Of a stretch of DNA of 64,000 nucleotides, positions 25,123-34,035 are shown piece by piece. Origin of the DNA: Pseudomonas capeferrum (lineage in GTDB: Bacteria > Pseudomonadota > Gammaproteobacteria > Pseudomonadales > Pseudomonadaceae); the NCBI RefSeq assembly GCF_013523055.1, contig NZ_JAAMQM010000025.1, positions 1 through 64,000 on the forward strand, written 5' to 3'. Position 1 is the stretch's first letter; each line of letters opens with the position of its first letter. The position numbers and the translations under genes were made by a program. Under the pieces are notes generated by a model. The model saw only the letters and a list, made by a program, of their open reading frames with translations, was not told the origin of the DNA and searched no databases.

Positions 25123-26046
25123 TCAGGCCTGAGTCAGCTCCAGCAGATCGCCCAGTTCCTCCCGGGCCATCTTCACTCTATCCATTCTGCGATAAGGATG
25201 ATCAACCGGCATCCGGATAAGGGATTCGAACCAAGCCGAATCGAATTTGATGACTTCCTTGTGAATGTGCTCAAGCTCACCTCCGCGAGGCTGTGACACT
25301 ACAAACTCCATGCTTTCAACCAAGCCGGACGCTTCACTGTCTTTGACGATTCGATGGCGGATGAAACTCATTTTGAGATCAAAATATGCCGCCTTCGAAC
25401 CAGGCACCTTCTTCGATTCCAGCCGACCAGTGCTGCTGATTTCCGCCCCTGGCACCTCAGCGGCAATAGCTTTCACCAGCTCAGCATTTCCAATGACCTT
25501 CTGGCCAAACAGGCGGGTGGCGTCCGACATGTAAGCAAAGATCCATGGCACATTGCGAAGCGTCGCGCCGGTATAGAGGTAGCCACGCTCTCCCTTGTAA
25601 CGCTGCAGCATGCCTCTCAACGCGTTCTCGGAAAGGACCAGTTGGGTCTCTTTCTCCAGGATGTAAACCACGCGATCGAACTGTTCGATCAATAGCTTGA
25701 GAATCTTCCGTGGGACGCCGTCAAACCTGGTTTTTCGTTCTGTTTTCTTGTGCTGGCGAGGCTGGAAGTACGGGCAATCGTTACGGGCCTCACTATCAAA
25801 TGGAGCGATGCCGCGAATGCTCTTAGTAGCATGTTTCCCGAATGGGTTCTTCACGTTAGGCGGTAGCTCATACAGCCCAACCAGCTGGACAGGGTTGTCG
25901 CATGCCGGGCATACAGCAAACTGAGCTAGCTTGCCGGCACTTCCAGGCTGGTACCATGGATCTCTGCGGAAGGTCTCGGCCTCGAAACCTTCCTTGTCGA
26001 TGATCTTGCTTTCTGTGTCTTCGATGCGGACCTTATAGACATCCAT
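25123..26046 (-). CDS. Hypothetical cargo protein with N-terminal Cys motif
   Basis: A 307-residue soluble protein. Around residue 47 it has CPACD, and CPYF follows about 45 residues later, a possible zinc site. The rest is mixed alpha/beta with many charged residues. No known domain recognised. It is the outermost gene on the left side of the Tn7-like block, transcribed outward, with the palindrome 10 bases after its stop codon. Possibly defence-related cargo; that is a guess from position. Confidence 0.6.
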   Translation of the reverse strand: MDVYKVRIEDTESKIIDKEGFEAETFRRDPWYQPGSAGKLAQFAVCPACDNPVQLVGLYELPPNVKNPFGKHATKSIRGIAPFDSEARNDCPYFQPRQHKKTERKTRFDGVPRKILKLLIEQFDRVVYILEKETQLVLSENALRGMLQRYKGERGYLYTGATLRNVPWIFAYMSDATRLFGQKVIGNAELVKAIAAEVPGAEISSTGRLESKKVPGSKAAYFDLKMSFIRHRIVKDSEASGLVESMEFVVSQPRGGELEHIHKEVIKFDSAWFESLIRMPVDHPYRRMDRVKMAREELGDLLELTQA

Positions 26047-26356
26047 CTTTGCTGAAACCGTATCAATAGAGGGTCTCTGGATGGTAACGAGCGAGGATAG
26101 GCAGCAGTAGGCCTAACTGACCCTTTTGGTGGTCACCCACTGGTTTGAGGCCCGCCCAAAGCATGCCTGATCGACCTGGGCGGGCCCTAGAAACAACTAA
26201 CCCCCTGGTGCGCAGTACAGGTCTGGGACCTGCCCGAGGCGTGGGGGCTATTCTTGGAGCGACAGTGACACCGGCTCCGGAGAAAATCAATTGGTTTGTA
26301 GAGCAGCCGGTCAGCTAAGGTCAATCCCAGATCCTAAAGGGGAGGCCGATAGCAGC
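26047..26356. other. Intergenic region with terminator and promoter
   Basis: 310 bases between two minus-strand genes. It contains the hairpin at 26149-26186 and presumably the promoter of the gene starting at 26046. No small gene is supported. Confidence 0.4.
26149..26186 (-). terminator. GC-rich hairpin, probable terminator of the 27-28 kb operon
   Basis: GGCCCGCCCA pairs perfectly with TGGGCGGGCC across an 18-base loop. It lies about 170 bases after the stop of the gene at 26357. There is no strong T-run, so termination may be inefficient. Confidence 0.4.
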
Positions 26357-27226
26357 TCAGTCAGCATCATCGGCACCTTCTTCATCTTCATCGGTATCCC
26401 CAACACTGAGCCAGTCGTGAAGGTTGTACCGCACGAAGTCTTCCGCATCGAGCATGGTAAAGTCTTGGAGCACCGTGACGTCTGCTCCACCGAAGTACAG
26501 CCCATCGTTGAGATTTCTGGCCACCCCGAGCAATTCATTCAGCTGGTCGTGCAGCTCATTTGCGCGCCTGGCGTGCTCTCGTTTGGTCAAAAACCGGAAC
26601 ACCACCTCGTAGGGCTCAGCCGGGTCGCGAATCTCGCCCTTGGGGTTGAAGGAAACCCAAGCACTAGCGAAAAATTGGTTGTTCTGATGGAGGAAATCGT
26701 CGACAAGCACGGCGATGCCCTTCATGCCGTCGTCACCTTGGTCTGCCTTCAGGCGGTTGACCAACTCGTCCGGCATCGCAATACGGTTGTAATGGTGGGA
26801 CATCCAGTATGAGAAATACTGACCGTTTTCTTCGCTCAGCGTGATTACCGGATTTCGGTGGAGCGTCGGAAGCACGGCTCTCTTGGTCCACACACGCTTG
26901 TGAATCTTGAGCTCCAAAACCTGCTTTTCCGCGTGCTGCAGGTGCAGCGTACGTGGATTGAGGGCGTGCAGCTGCTTATCAAAGGCCTTTTTCTTTACCT
27001 TAACGGCAATCCACTCTATCCACGGCGCATCACAAAGGTTGCGTGCATGCACCGTGCAGGAATGGGAGGCCAACATCCAATAAGCTGGAGCCACCCCCTC
27101 GAATTGGCCTTTCAGGACCTCCTCGGATATGTGTTCAATCAAGGCGTCACCTGAGACGGTATCTCCTTGCAGCCAACCAGCAGCGCTAATGGCACTTACG
27201 ATCTCTTGCTCAGGTGTATCAGCCAT
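26357..27226 (-). CDS. Hypothetical protein, third gene of the TIGR04255 operon
   Basis: 289 residues, soluble, with an acidic C-terminal tail (DTDEDEEGADDAD). No known domain. ATG 27226 lies 2 bases after the stop of the preceding gene, so the three genes 28751-26357 are translationally coupled. The conserved three-gene coupling inside transposon cargo suggests one functional unit. Confidence 0.65.
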   Translation of the reverse strand: MADTPEQEIVSAISAAGWLQGDTVSGDALIEHISEEVLKGQFEGVAPAYWMLASHSCTVHARNLCDAPWIEWIAVKVKKKAFDKQLHALNPRTLHLQHAEKQVLELKIHKRVWTKRAVLPTLHRNPVITLSEENGQYFSYWMSHHYNRIAMPDELVNRLKADQGDDGMKGIAVLVDDFLHQNNQFFASAWVSFNPKGEIRDPAEPYEVVFRFLTKREHARRANELHDQLNELLGVARNLNDGLYFGGADVTVLQDFTMLDAEDFVRYNLHDWLSVGDTDEDEEGADDAD

Positions 27227-27228
27227 AA

Positions 27229-27912
27229 TCAAACCAAATTCGAACCGCCCGATTTTTCTAACCTGGCGATGGTTTTGAGGTCCCTATCACGTAGCTGCTG
27301 CGCCTTGCCAGCCAACTCCGCAACCATTCCGTACACACCTTTAGCGCCATTTCGATTCCACGCTTCATCCGAAAGCGCATCCTGAATCATGCGGCCATCG
27401 GCGGTTGGATAGAAAAGCACCCGATGCAGATACTGCGCTTCTTCGGCGTTAACTTGGCGCAACGCCTCAGTTAAAGCCGCAAGCCTCTCGGGAAAACCAG
27501 TGGCGGTTTTTCCAGTCCGCCAATTGTACACGGTCTGACGAGACACGTTGAAGATCTGCGCGATGGAGCTATCTGACAACTTGAAGTCGCTCCTAAGCTC
27601 CTCGATTAAGGCCGGCGCTACGTCTTCGGTAACATTGGCATCCTGGCTGGTGTCCACCTCGGTCCAGGCACCAGCATGCACGCCATGAAAGCTCATGCCT
27701 GCTGAGCCGATAAGTTGTGGATAGGGCAGGGAGGCAGTCCCAGGAGCGACTACTACCGAAACGGCCAGCATCGCTGTGAAAGCAATCGCCAATACAGGGT
27801 TTGCTGTCGTGCTACCTACACGCGGAGCAATTTCAGGGTTTTCCCAAGTAGAAGATCTGCTTACAGCAGCCCCGGTAGGATCAATCCATTGCCCATTCAT
27901 TGCTGTAGTCAT
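27229..27912 (-). CDS. Protein with hydrophobic segment and helix-turn-helix
   Basis: 227 residues. A hydrophobic stretch (NPVLAIAFTAMLAVSVVVA) lies near residues 37-55. The middle has a clear helix-turn-helix, LSDSSIAQIFNVSRQTVYNW, near residues 120-140. The C-terminus is helical. It overlaps the TIGR04255 gene by 4 bases (ATGA). Combination of a membrane-like segment with a DNA-binding motif is unusual; the segment may instead be a buried helix. It could be the regulator of the operon. Confidence 0.65.
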   Translation of the reverse strand: MTTAMNGQWIDPTGAAVSRSSTWENPEIAPRVGSTTANPVLAIAFTAMLAVSVVVAPGTASLPYPQLIGSAGMSFHGVHAGAWTEVDTSQDANVTEDVAPALIEELRSDFKLSDSSIAQIFNVSRQTVYNWRTGKTATGFPERLAALTEALRQVNAEEAQYLHRVLFYPTADGRMIQDALSDEAWNRNGAKGVYGMVAELAGKAQQLRDRDLKTIARLEKSGGSNLV

Positions 27913-28751
27913 TTCGCCTTCCCCCAAACCTCAAAGGCATGATCTTTCGCGACTGTCCTAAAAGCAAAGTTAGCAGTCTTATGCAAACCGTCGAGTCTCG
28001 TGCAGATCTCCTCGGTTCCCAGTCGTTCGGCTAACTGCAGCGGCCAATGCGCATCCGTATCGAGAAGAGCACCATTTTCGCTAACAGGCACAAATGCACC
28101 TTGCAGAGGAGCACCATGCTTGGATGAATTCCTCGATTGCTTAGCAATTTCGAAAACCATGGCCGGCTCGACCAAATCTTCCGGTATCCACATACCAGTC
28201 TGCCGCCAGCATCTGATGTGCAGATACTCCGGATCTAGATGGTAGGTGGTAGTAGAGATTCCAAGCTGCTCCTTGGGGACTTTCCAATGCGCCGCTAGCT
28301 CATCGCATTTAAGTGGGAGCATGGCTTCCGGAAGGTAGTCGGCTAGGGTCTCACCTTCAGCTGGTTCAATTTTATCGACGTACCGCATCCCGATAGCGGT
28401 GATATCCAATGCACCTGCTTGCCCTACCAGCGCCTCAATGCACTCACGGAAAAGCGCTAAGTGGTTATCAAAATGAAGATAATTTGTGCTTTGCAGGATC
28501 ATGTGATCCATGGCCAGCACGCACGCGTAGTCAGCATCCCGATTAAGGAACGCCCAAGAATTCGGTTCTCCGCTGTGCATCACTCCAGGCGGCACGCCCT
28601 TGACCATCTGGAAGAAGCCCGGGAGGCTCTGACGGATCGTGTGCTGAATGTCTGGGATCAGCTTTGGCAGCTTAAGAATCGGGGCAAATCTGATTACGCT
28701 CAACGCATAGATAAGCGGCGCCCTTGCTAAGACCCCTTCGCGTTCTGACAT
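27909..28751 (-). CDS. TIGR04255 family protein
   Basis: 280 residues starting at ATG 28751 with a strong GGAGGAG. The N-terminus (REGVLARAPLIYALSVIRFAP) and the GMRYVDKIE region match the TIGR04255 family, a group of uncharacterised proteins frequently found in accessory regions. It is the first gene of a three-gene coupled operon with 27229 and 26357. Confidence 0.7.
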   Translation of the reverse strand: MSEREGVLARAPLIYALSVIRFAPILKLPKLIPDIQHTIRQSLPGFFQMVKGVPPGVMHSGEPNSWAFLNRDADYACVLAMDHMILQSTNYLHFDNHLALFRECIEALVGQAGALDITAIGMRYVDKIEPAEGETLADYLPEAMLPLKCDELAAHWKVPKEQLGISTTTYHLDPEYLHIRCWRQTGMWIPEDLVEPAMVFEIAKQSRNSSKHGAPLQGAFVPVSENGALLDTDAHWPLQLAERLGTEEICTRLDGLHKTANFAFRTVAKDHAFEVWGKAK

Positions 28752-29397
28752 GTTAACTCCTCCACCGCTCCCCAACGAGGGACCGGATTCTACATCATTT
28801 GACAAATCCTTTGACAAGAACTGTATAGCAGGGCCTTTCGATTTGACAAGCGGTCCCCGTGAGGGATGGAGTGCAGAAAACGCCTCCATCAGGAGCTTAC
28901 TCGTCATTCCAGAAAAGCCTCTACAGACACCATCGCTAAGCCTCTGAGGAAGCACGAATTTTTAATCAGAGCTCTTCCTAGCAGTGAGAAGAAACTCAAC
29001 GAATCGTCACCAGATAGCTCAATCCAGGGGAACGCTTGCTCTGATGGGGTGGTTCAGAAACGTGCTGTCTGGTCCAGATTTCTCATCTACGAAGAGCACG
29101 AAGAGCTCTTGGATCCAGAGTTTGAGGCCGTGATTGGCTGAATGGAGAGGTCGGAAAGAGGAGGGGTGATCCAGTGAAGCACAAGCGCAGTCAGGAGGCT
29201 TGCGATGGTGTTCACTGAGATTGAGACGAGAGCATTCCGCATTTTGGAGAGTCCATTTTTTGAAGTGGACCTCTATTTAATGCGCATAAACTGTGTGTCA
29301 CCACCACCCGCAGAAAATTTCGTCACGCCCCAGAATGGGAATTTGCATTCGGGGCGCACCACGATTCATCTCGTGCCAGAAGCCGCCTGCAGTGCAA
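28752..29397. other. Intergenic region between the TIGR04255 operon and mvaT
   Basis: 646 bases. Open frames on the plus strand (28866-29141, 29205-29456) have no ribosome sites or recognisable products. The promoter of the TIGR04255 operon should lie near 28760-28850. I see nothing else that can be supported. Confidence 0.35.
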
Positions 29398-29757
29398 TCA
29401 ATTGGCGAGCCAAGACTCGACTACCTCAGCGCCATACTCGTTTTTCCAGGCCTTAAGCGTACGCTGATTACCACCCTTGGTCTCAACAACCTCTCCGCTG
29501 TGTGGATTCTTGTAGACCTTCACTTCGCGTGGTTTCCGAGAGGTTTTTGGGGCCATATCAGTGGAAGCCACCGCTTGCGGATCGAGGATCAGCACCACTT
29601 GGCGCAGGCCGTAGCCATACTCGTTGAGCAAACTGCGCAGCTTCGTTTCAAATTCCATTTCCTGCTTCAGGGCAGAGTCATTTTTCAGCGCTTCCAGCTC
29701 CGCCAGTTGGGCTGCGAGCTGTTGTTCGAGCAGGCGGAATTCAGCGAGACGGGACAT
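29398..29757 (-). CDS. MvaT-like H-NS family nucleoid protein
   Basis: 119 residues starting MSRLAEFRLLEQQLAAQLAE, an N-terminal coiled coil for dimerisation. The C-terminal part has PREVKVYKNPHSGEVVETKGGNQRTLKAWKNEYG (partly), the MvaT AT-hook-like DNA-binding domain. MvaT proteins silence AT-rich foreign DNA. A copy inside a mobile element may silence cargo or moderate host fitness cost. The gene follows 56 bases after the TniQ-like gene on the same strand. Confidence 0.88.
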   Translation of the reverse strand: MSRLAEFRLLEQQLAAQLAELEALKNDSALKQEMEFETKLRSLLNEYGYGLRQVVLILDPQAVASTDMAPKTSRKPREVKVYKNPHSGEVVETKGGNQRTLKAWKNEYGAEVVESWLAN

Positions 29758-29813
29758 AAGATTCTCCAAAATGGGTTCGATGATTTTAGCAATCAAGAAA
29801 GAAAGCGTGCTAA

Positions 29814-31343
29814 CTATCTTGATCCCACATGCCTGAATCGGCAATCACGAGGCTGAGCGATCGGTGTGGATAAAAACGTGATGGCTTCAGGATCGTCGAT
29901 CTGGGCGGCTTCACTTGCGAGGTAATCGATCAGCTTTTTGCTTCTTACCCAAACGTACTGCCGGCAAGCCGCGTTTGGAATGGATGGCCCCGCAACGGGG
30001 CGAAACCTGGCCTCCCAAAGGTGCTTGAACGCCTCCCTGGTCGACTTCCCCAAATACACCGCAATCTCCGGTCCCAAGATATAGCCACGCCTGAATCTGT
30101 CGATGGCTTGAGGCTTAACCATCAATTGCGTACGCCGGCCTCGTTCGACAGCAGTGCTCCATAGCAGACCCAGTCGAACGAACGCGTATGCGCATTGTTC
30201 TTTGACGCCTAACAGCGCAGCAGCCTTGACTACCGACAGGCCGGGAAAGACCGGACTCTTGTTCTCAGCTCGGGCTTGTTGCCACGCTGCAAAATCTTGC
30301 GGCTTGAGTAACCACGCCCCTACCGCAACCGAGCCATTCTCAGCTGGGCCGTAAGCGCGAAGTTCACCTGCACGTATTGCCTGAACCAACTCGACCAACC
30401 CACCCCCCTTGGGCAGAGAATGCTTGGCCAAGTAGTTGATCGACACCAGGCTCTGGTCAGAGCTGGTAGGCAGCTTCTCATCAATCAATTCGTTGATCGA
30501 GCGGCAGTCAATCAGCCACCTTTCGCCTGGGCGCGGTTCTCCACCAAAGAACTGGAGGGTACCACCAGCTAGCAGCTGCCTAACCCGATTGCGACAGAGG
30601 CTTAGCAAAGTCGAGGTTTCTTTCATATCAGCCACGCCCTGGAGATGCTGCGAGATTGCCTTCAAATGATCCAGGTCCACGACCGTAAAGACTCGATCTT
30701 CATGGACCTTCTCCCGATAGGCGATTTGTCCCTCCTGATGAAGGCGTTTTATGACTGATACCCCGAGACCACAAGCTTCAGCAGCAGAATCGAACGACAC
30801 CCAACGATGTCTCTCAATCGTCTCCTCACTCAAATTGCGATTTCGCTTCGCTAACGGTGCTTCCCACGCATGCTGCAGAAATGATTCGAACTCTCGACGA
30901 AGAAAGTCAAAACAAGAGTCATCCAGATCACGGTGGATGTCGTGGTATATCGGGCCGAACGATCTGCTGAGCGTCCAATGTTCGTTATCGGAATGGACTG
31001 CCTTGAGGCCACTCAGCAGTTCTCTGAATGCGAGAGGCCAGTTCATGAGAACCACGCCCGCCGCGTTTGCCATAAGCCGCGATATCTCTAGCGAACCCGA
31101 ATCAGCAACCTTCAGCGGCTGGGTTCTTTCCGTAGGCAAACTTCTGACAGCGAGACGCGATGACAACTCGTGAAACTGTTCGTAGGTGAGGGCCGCCAAT
31201 CCCGCGTCAGCTGGCAACGAGTCGGCGTAAAACCTATCTTCAAAGCCAGAGGTGAGCCAGGCGGCCTTATCACTCGCCGGCGCGATCTCAAAATTGGTCC
31301 CACTCAATGAGGTGCCACACGCTTGGCAACTATTCGCACTCAT
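29814..31343 (-). CDS. TniQ-family protein lacking most of the N-terminal zinc-finger domain
   Basis: 509 residues. The body resembles the long C-terminal part of Pseudomonas TniQ-type proteins (repeated helix-turn-helix-like units, WVSFDSAAEACGLGVSVIK, DMKETSTLLSLCRNRVRQL, CRQYVWV). Only the last CxxCG (CQACGTSL) of a TniQ zinc finger remains at the N-terminus, and an in-frame stop lies 13 codons upstream of the ATG. Family members are normally longer at this end. It may be a 5'-truncated remnant or a specialised protein. TniQ proteins direct target choice of TnsABC. Confidence 0.6.
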   Translation of the reverse strand: MSANSCQACGTSLSGTNFEIAPASDKAAWLTSGFEDRFYADSLPADAGLAALTYEQFHELSSRLAVRSLPTERTQPLKVADSGSLEISRLMANAAGVVLMNWPLAFRELLSGLKAVHSDNEHWTLSRSFGPIYHDIHRDLDDSCFDFLRREFESFLQHAWEAPLAKRNRNLSEETIERHRWVSFDSAAEACGLGVSVIKRLHQEGQIAYREKVHEDRVFTVVDLDHLKAISQHLQGVADMKETSTLLSLCRNRVRQLLAGGTLQFFGGEPRPGERWLIDCRSINELIDEKLPTSSDQSLVSINYLAKHSLPKGGGLVELVQAIRAGELRAYGPAENGSVAVGAWLLKPQDFAAWQQARAENKSPVFPGLSVVKAAALLGVKEQCAYAFVRLGLLWSTAVERGRRTQLMVKPQAIDRFRRGYILGPEIAVYLGKSTREAFKHLWEARFRPVAGPSIPNAACRQYVWVRSKKLIDYLASEAAQIDDPEAITFLSTPIAQPRDCRFRHVGSR

Positions 31344-31403
31344 TGCGCTTGGATCGGTTTGGCGTTGCCAATGGGGTGCTACAAGCTGCCTGGTAGCGAG
31401 CGT

Positions 31404-31760
31404 ATGGCTGAAGCTCTGTCTGAGCTTGTGCGAGCATCATTCCCCACCGAGGCTGTTAGTCCTGGCGTAGTGACTGATCCCTGGGTGCAAAGGGGGGCGG
31501 GCCAGATGTACAGCGGTGACGGTTTCTTCGAAGTGCGTCACCGTGACTCCCACCAATGCGACTTCATCGCAACCGTCCCTCGTGAATTTCAAGAAGCCCT
31601 TCGCAAGTTCCTCTTGGCCACCGATGTAGTGGTCCGCGAGAGCAAAGCGGAGGGGAGGGTGCAAGGCCAGAACCTGCTTTTCCAATTGAACGATGGCAGC
31701 TTGTCCCTTGACGATTTCAACGATCGACTTTCCCAAGCTCAGAATGGTAATAGACGATAG
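31404..31760 (+). CDS. Hypothetical 118-residue protein
   Basis: Starts at MAEALSELVRASFPTE and has a mixed alpha/beta core (YSGDGFFEVRHRDSHQCDFIATVP). No domain recognised. It is divergent from the TniQ-like gene. An ATG-less open frame in another phase continues from 31754 to 31954 with protein-like composition, so a frameshifted longer gene is possible. Confidence 0.45.
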   Translation: MAEALSELVRASFPTEAVSPGVVTDPWVQRGAGQMYSGDGFFEVRHRDSHQCDFIATVPREFQEALRKFLLATDVVVRESKAEGRVQGQNLLFQLNDGSLSLDDFNDRLSQAQNGNRR

Positions 31761-31954
31761 CGTTTAGGCCTGATGCCTACTGGGATACCACTAACGAGTA
31801 CACCGACGCCACCGGCGGTACCGTGACGCTGGTCGTGAAGTCCTGGGATACCAGCCGTACCTTCCAAATGGGGCCCGACCGTAACAAGATGACGATCGAC
31901 CTGGTTCGTGGAGGGAGAACTCTGCAGAGTTACACCGACTTCTACGACGACTGA
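31754..31954 (+). other. Start-less open frame after the 118-residue gene
   Basis: 66 codons without ATG, reading from RPDAYWDTTNEYTDATGG to LQSYTDFYDD. Composition looks protein-coding. It overlaps the end of the preceding gene in another phase and may be a gene remnant or a frameshifted extension. The rest of the gap to 32098 holds the first copy of a 16-bp palindrome. Confidence 0.3.
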
Positions 31955-32059
31955 CCAGTCACGGCCAACCGGCAGCGCCCAGGTGTGGCCTGGGCCGCGG
32001 AAGCACGTCGGAAGCACTGCCTAGGCATGACTGGGACCATAATTTTGTAGTTCACTTGA

Positions 32060-32075
32060 TAGGCACATGTGCCTA
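32060..32075. repeat. 16-bp palindrome, copy 1 (operator candidate)
   Basis: TAGGCACATGTGCCTA, a perfect palindrome, 23 bases upstream of the ATG at 32099 and overlapping the expected promoter. Two further copies lie just after the gene. Confidence 0.6.
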
Positions 32076-32098
32076 ATTTCAAAAGGCTCGGAGGGTTG

Positions 32099-32389
32099 AT
32101 GGACGTCGAACAACGGGATGCCAACCGGCAAGCGTTCCTCGCGCTGCTGGAAAAGCACAAGGTGAAGCAGGGGGAGAGCGCGATGCTCATCAATGCCGTG
32201 ACCCAGCGACCCTGTTCAGTTCGTGCGGTTCGATCTTGGCTCAACGATCCGACCAAGAAATCATCCAGGCCTTGCCCGTCCTGGGCGGTGAAGGCCTTGG
32301 AAGATGGGATCGTATACATGCAGAAGTTGATGGAGCGTCGAAAGCAGCAGCTAGATGCGCAGTCCATCGCTGAAGAGGCCCATTCCTAG
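32099..32389 (+). CDS. Small putative DNA-binding protein between palindromes
   Basis: 96 residues starting MDVEQRDANRQAFLALLE with GGAGGG before the ATG. It is basic, with helices compatible with a helix-turn-helix (SVRAVRSWLNDPTKKSS and following). The gene is bracketed by a 16-bp perfect palindrome upstream and two copies downstream, which suggests it binds them and controls itself. Family not recognised. Confidence 0.55.
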   Translation: MDVEQRDANRQAFLALLEKHKVKQGESAMLINAVTQRPCSVRAVRSWLNDPTKKSSRPCPSWAVKALEDGIVYMQKLMERRKQQLDAQSIAEEAHS

Positions 32390-32390
32390 C

Positions 32391-32406
32391 TAGGCACATG
32401 TGCCTA
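32391..32406. repeat. 16-bp palindrome, copy 2
   Basis: TAGGCACATGTGCCTA, identical to copy 1, beginning 2 bases after the stop codon of the small DNA-binding gene. Confidence 0.6.
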
Positions 32407-32415
32407 GTCATCCGG

Positions 32416-32431
32416 TAGGCACAAGTGCCTA
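32416..32431. repeat. 16-bp palindrome, copy 3
   Basis: TAGGCACAAGTGCCTA, one base different from copies 1 and 2 and 25 bases after copy 2 (start to start). The spacing would place both on roughly similar helix faces within 2.4 turns. Confidence 0.6.
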
Positions 32432-32432
32432 G

Positions 32433-32678
32433 CTGCCGTCTTCCTCGAACAAATTCACGGCTGCAACTGCAGGCAAGCGTTCCGGGGTTGAAGACCCTGA
32501 CAAAGGCCTGCAAGAGCAAGAATTCACGAAACGCGGTGGTAACAGTGCGGGAGGCCCTTCAGAGCCTCAAACGGTCCCTGACGAGCATTTGGATCTTACC
32601 TTGGTCTGTGAGAACGACACGTTCTACTCCGACTGTTCGCACTTGGGAGCTCACTACACGGGATCGCCGTACACATAG
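32433..32678 (+). other. Start-less open frame downstream of the palindromes
   Basis: 81 codons without ATG (possible CTG first codon), acidic, including GVEDPDKGLQEQEF and DLTLVCENDTFYSDCSHLG. Composition is protein-like. The 608-base stretch from 32390 to 32997 otherwise contains only the two palindromes. It may be a degraded gene or one with an unusual start. Confidence 0.3.
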
Positions 32679-32997
32679 CTGGGCCGATAAAAATGATCCG
32701 GAGCCGGTCATTCTCATCTGATCAGTGCTCAGCGACAGTCCGGCCGGTTCCTCGCCGCCGACCTTGAAGCCACGCGCTATACTGATAGCCCTGCCTGCAG
32801 TGACCTGTAAGCGGGGCGGGGCAGTTGTCAGTGCTCACCGCGATGTAGGTTGAATGGACTTCAAACCCGCTGCCCGGAGCAGGGCAGGCATGCAGCTTCT
32901 TTGAGTGCGGGTAATCGCGTCAGGCTGGCGATGAAATGGACAGTCACGACGCTCACGAAATACGCTCTCCCAGTTGCGATTTCGAGAGGTACAGACC

Positions 32998-33276
32998 ATG
33001 AGCATGATCGATCCGGAAGCCCTGAAACAGTTTGTGCTGGACGCCATGGAGAATGATATGGCGAACCTTGGCAGCTATCGTGAGCACCCGGACTTGGAGC
33101 GAACCCGGGGCTATCACATGGGGCGTCTAATGTTGCTGCGAGATTTCCGCGTGGTCACCAAAATTGAACATGATCTGCTAGAAATTGAGTTACTACGTGC
33201 CTGTATGGAAGAGGCCGACAAGCGCGATGATGAAATGGAGGGTTCACCTCTGACCGAGGCGCCCAGTGCGTGCTAA
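32998..33276 (+). CDS. Hypothetical 92-residue cargo protein
   Basis: Starts MSMIDPEALKQFVLDAMEND with GAGAGG upstream. Helical and acidic (EIELLRACMEEADKRDDEME). No known domain. First of a block of small genes of the type found in Pseudomonas integrative elements. Confidence 0.55.
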   Translation: MSMIDPEALKQFVLDAMENDMANLGSYREHPDLERTRGYHMGRLMLLRDFRVVTKIEHDLLEIELLRACMEEADKRDDEMEGSPLTEAPSAC

Positions 33277-33315
33277 GGGCCGCCTGGCTACCGAGTGAGG
33301 CCCTGTCATCGCCTC

Positions 33316-33609
33316 TTAGCCTGGCAGCAGGAAACTGGTGTCGATTGCATTGTGAGGAACATCCACGCCCCACCATTCAAGCGAGCGGTTGCGAAAGGTC
33401 AGCCAGTCGGCCTGTGTTGGACTTCCATGCGTACACAGGCGGCATTCAGGCGCTCCGGCCATCATTTCGGTAACGGTATTGTGAAGATCAATTCCTCTAG
33501 GGCTGAATCGACCGACCGTTGAGCCATCACTGCTGTGAATCCAGATGGTCTGGCGATTGGCGGCGATCTGAAGCTCGTAATACAGCTCCTGGTCGGGTTG
33601 TTCAGTCAT
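33316..33609 (-). CDS. Hypothetical 97-residue protein
   Basis: Starts MTEQPDQELYYELQIAANRQ. A beta-rich N-terminus (TIWIHSSDGSTVGRFSPRGI) and a Cys pair (CRLC) in the middle. Function unknown. Confidence 0.5.
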   Translation of the reverse strand: MTEQPDQELYYELQIAANRQTIWIHSSDGSTVGRFSPRGIDLHNTVTEMMAGAPECRLCTHGSPTQADWLTFRNRSLEWWGVDVPHNAIDTSFLLPG

Positions 33610-33750
33610 GCCTGTTCCTTGAAATTTGCGTGCACACGGTGATTTACACCTACGTGGCAACCGATGCAACCCATCAAAGGACCCCTTCGATTTTGTTGGT
33701 GCCTCTTGCGCATTGCAGCTTGGCTCTACCTTGCCGGAAGCGGAACGAAA

Positions 33751-33774
33751 AACGCCCCCAGCAAGCCGGGGGCG
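33751..33774 (-). terminator. Intrinsic terminator of the 33.8-34.2 kb minus-strand genes
   Basis: On the minus strand CGCCCCCGGCTTGCTGGGGGCG is followed by TTTTT. It lies 35 bases after the stop of the gene at 33810. Confidence 0.75.
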
Positions 33775-33809
33775 GTGGTGTGTATGTTCAAGACTCAGGT
33801 CCCTGAGGC

Positions 33810-33992
33810 TCAGTCATACGGGGTTTCGGCCGTGGGGGGCAGGCCACGCTCTGCGCGGAACTCCTGAGCCATGTTCTCACGACGCATATCCGAGAGTTTG
33901 TCGAACTCGCGCTCGTATTCAGGGTTGACGCTGCCAGTAACTGCATAGGCGGCACGGACCTTCTGTGCTTGTGCTTCGATTGCGTTGGTCAT
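33810..33992 (-). CDS. Hypothetical 60-residue protein
   Basis: Starts MTNAIEAQAQKVRAAYAVTG; charged, helical, ends with ERGLPPTAETPYD. The longer frame upstream is not supported. It forms a small operon with the gene at 34036. Confidence 0.5.
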   Translation of the reverse strand: MTNAIEAQAQKVRAAYAVTGSVNPEYEREFDKLSDMRRENMAQEFRAERGLPPTAETPYD

Positions 33993-34035
33993 GATGTTCC
34001 TGGGTGAGGTTGGGGGGGTAAGGGAGGACTGGTGA

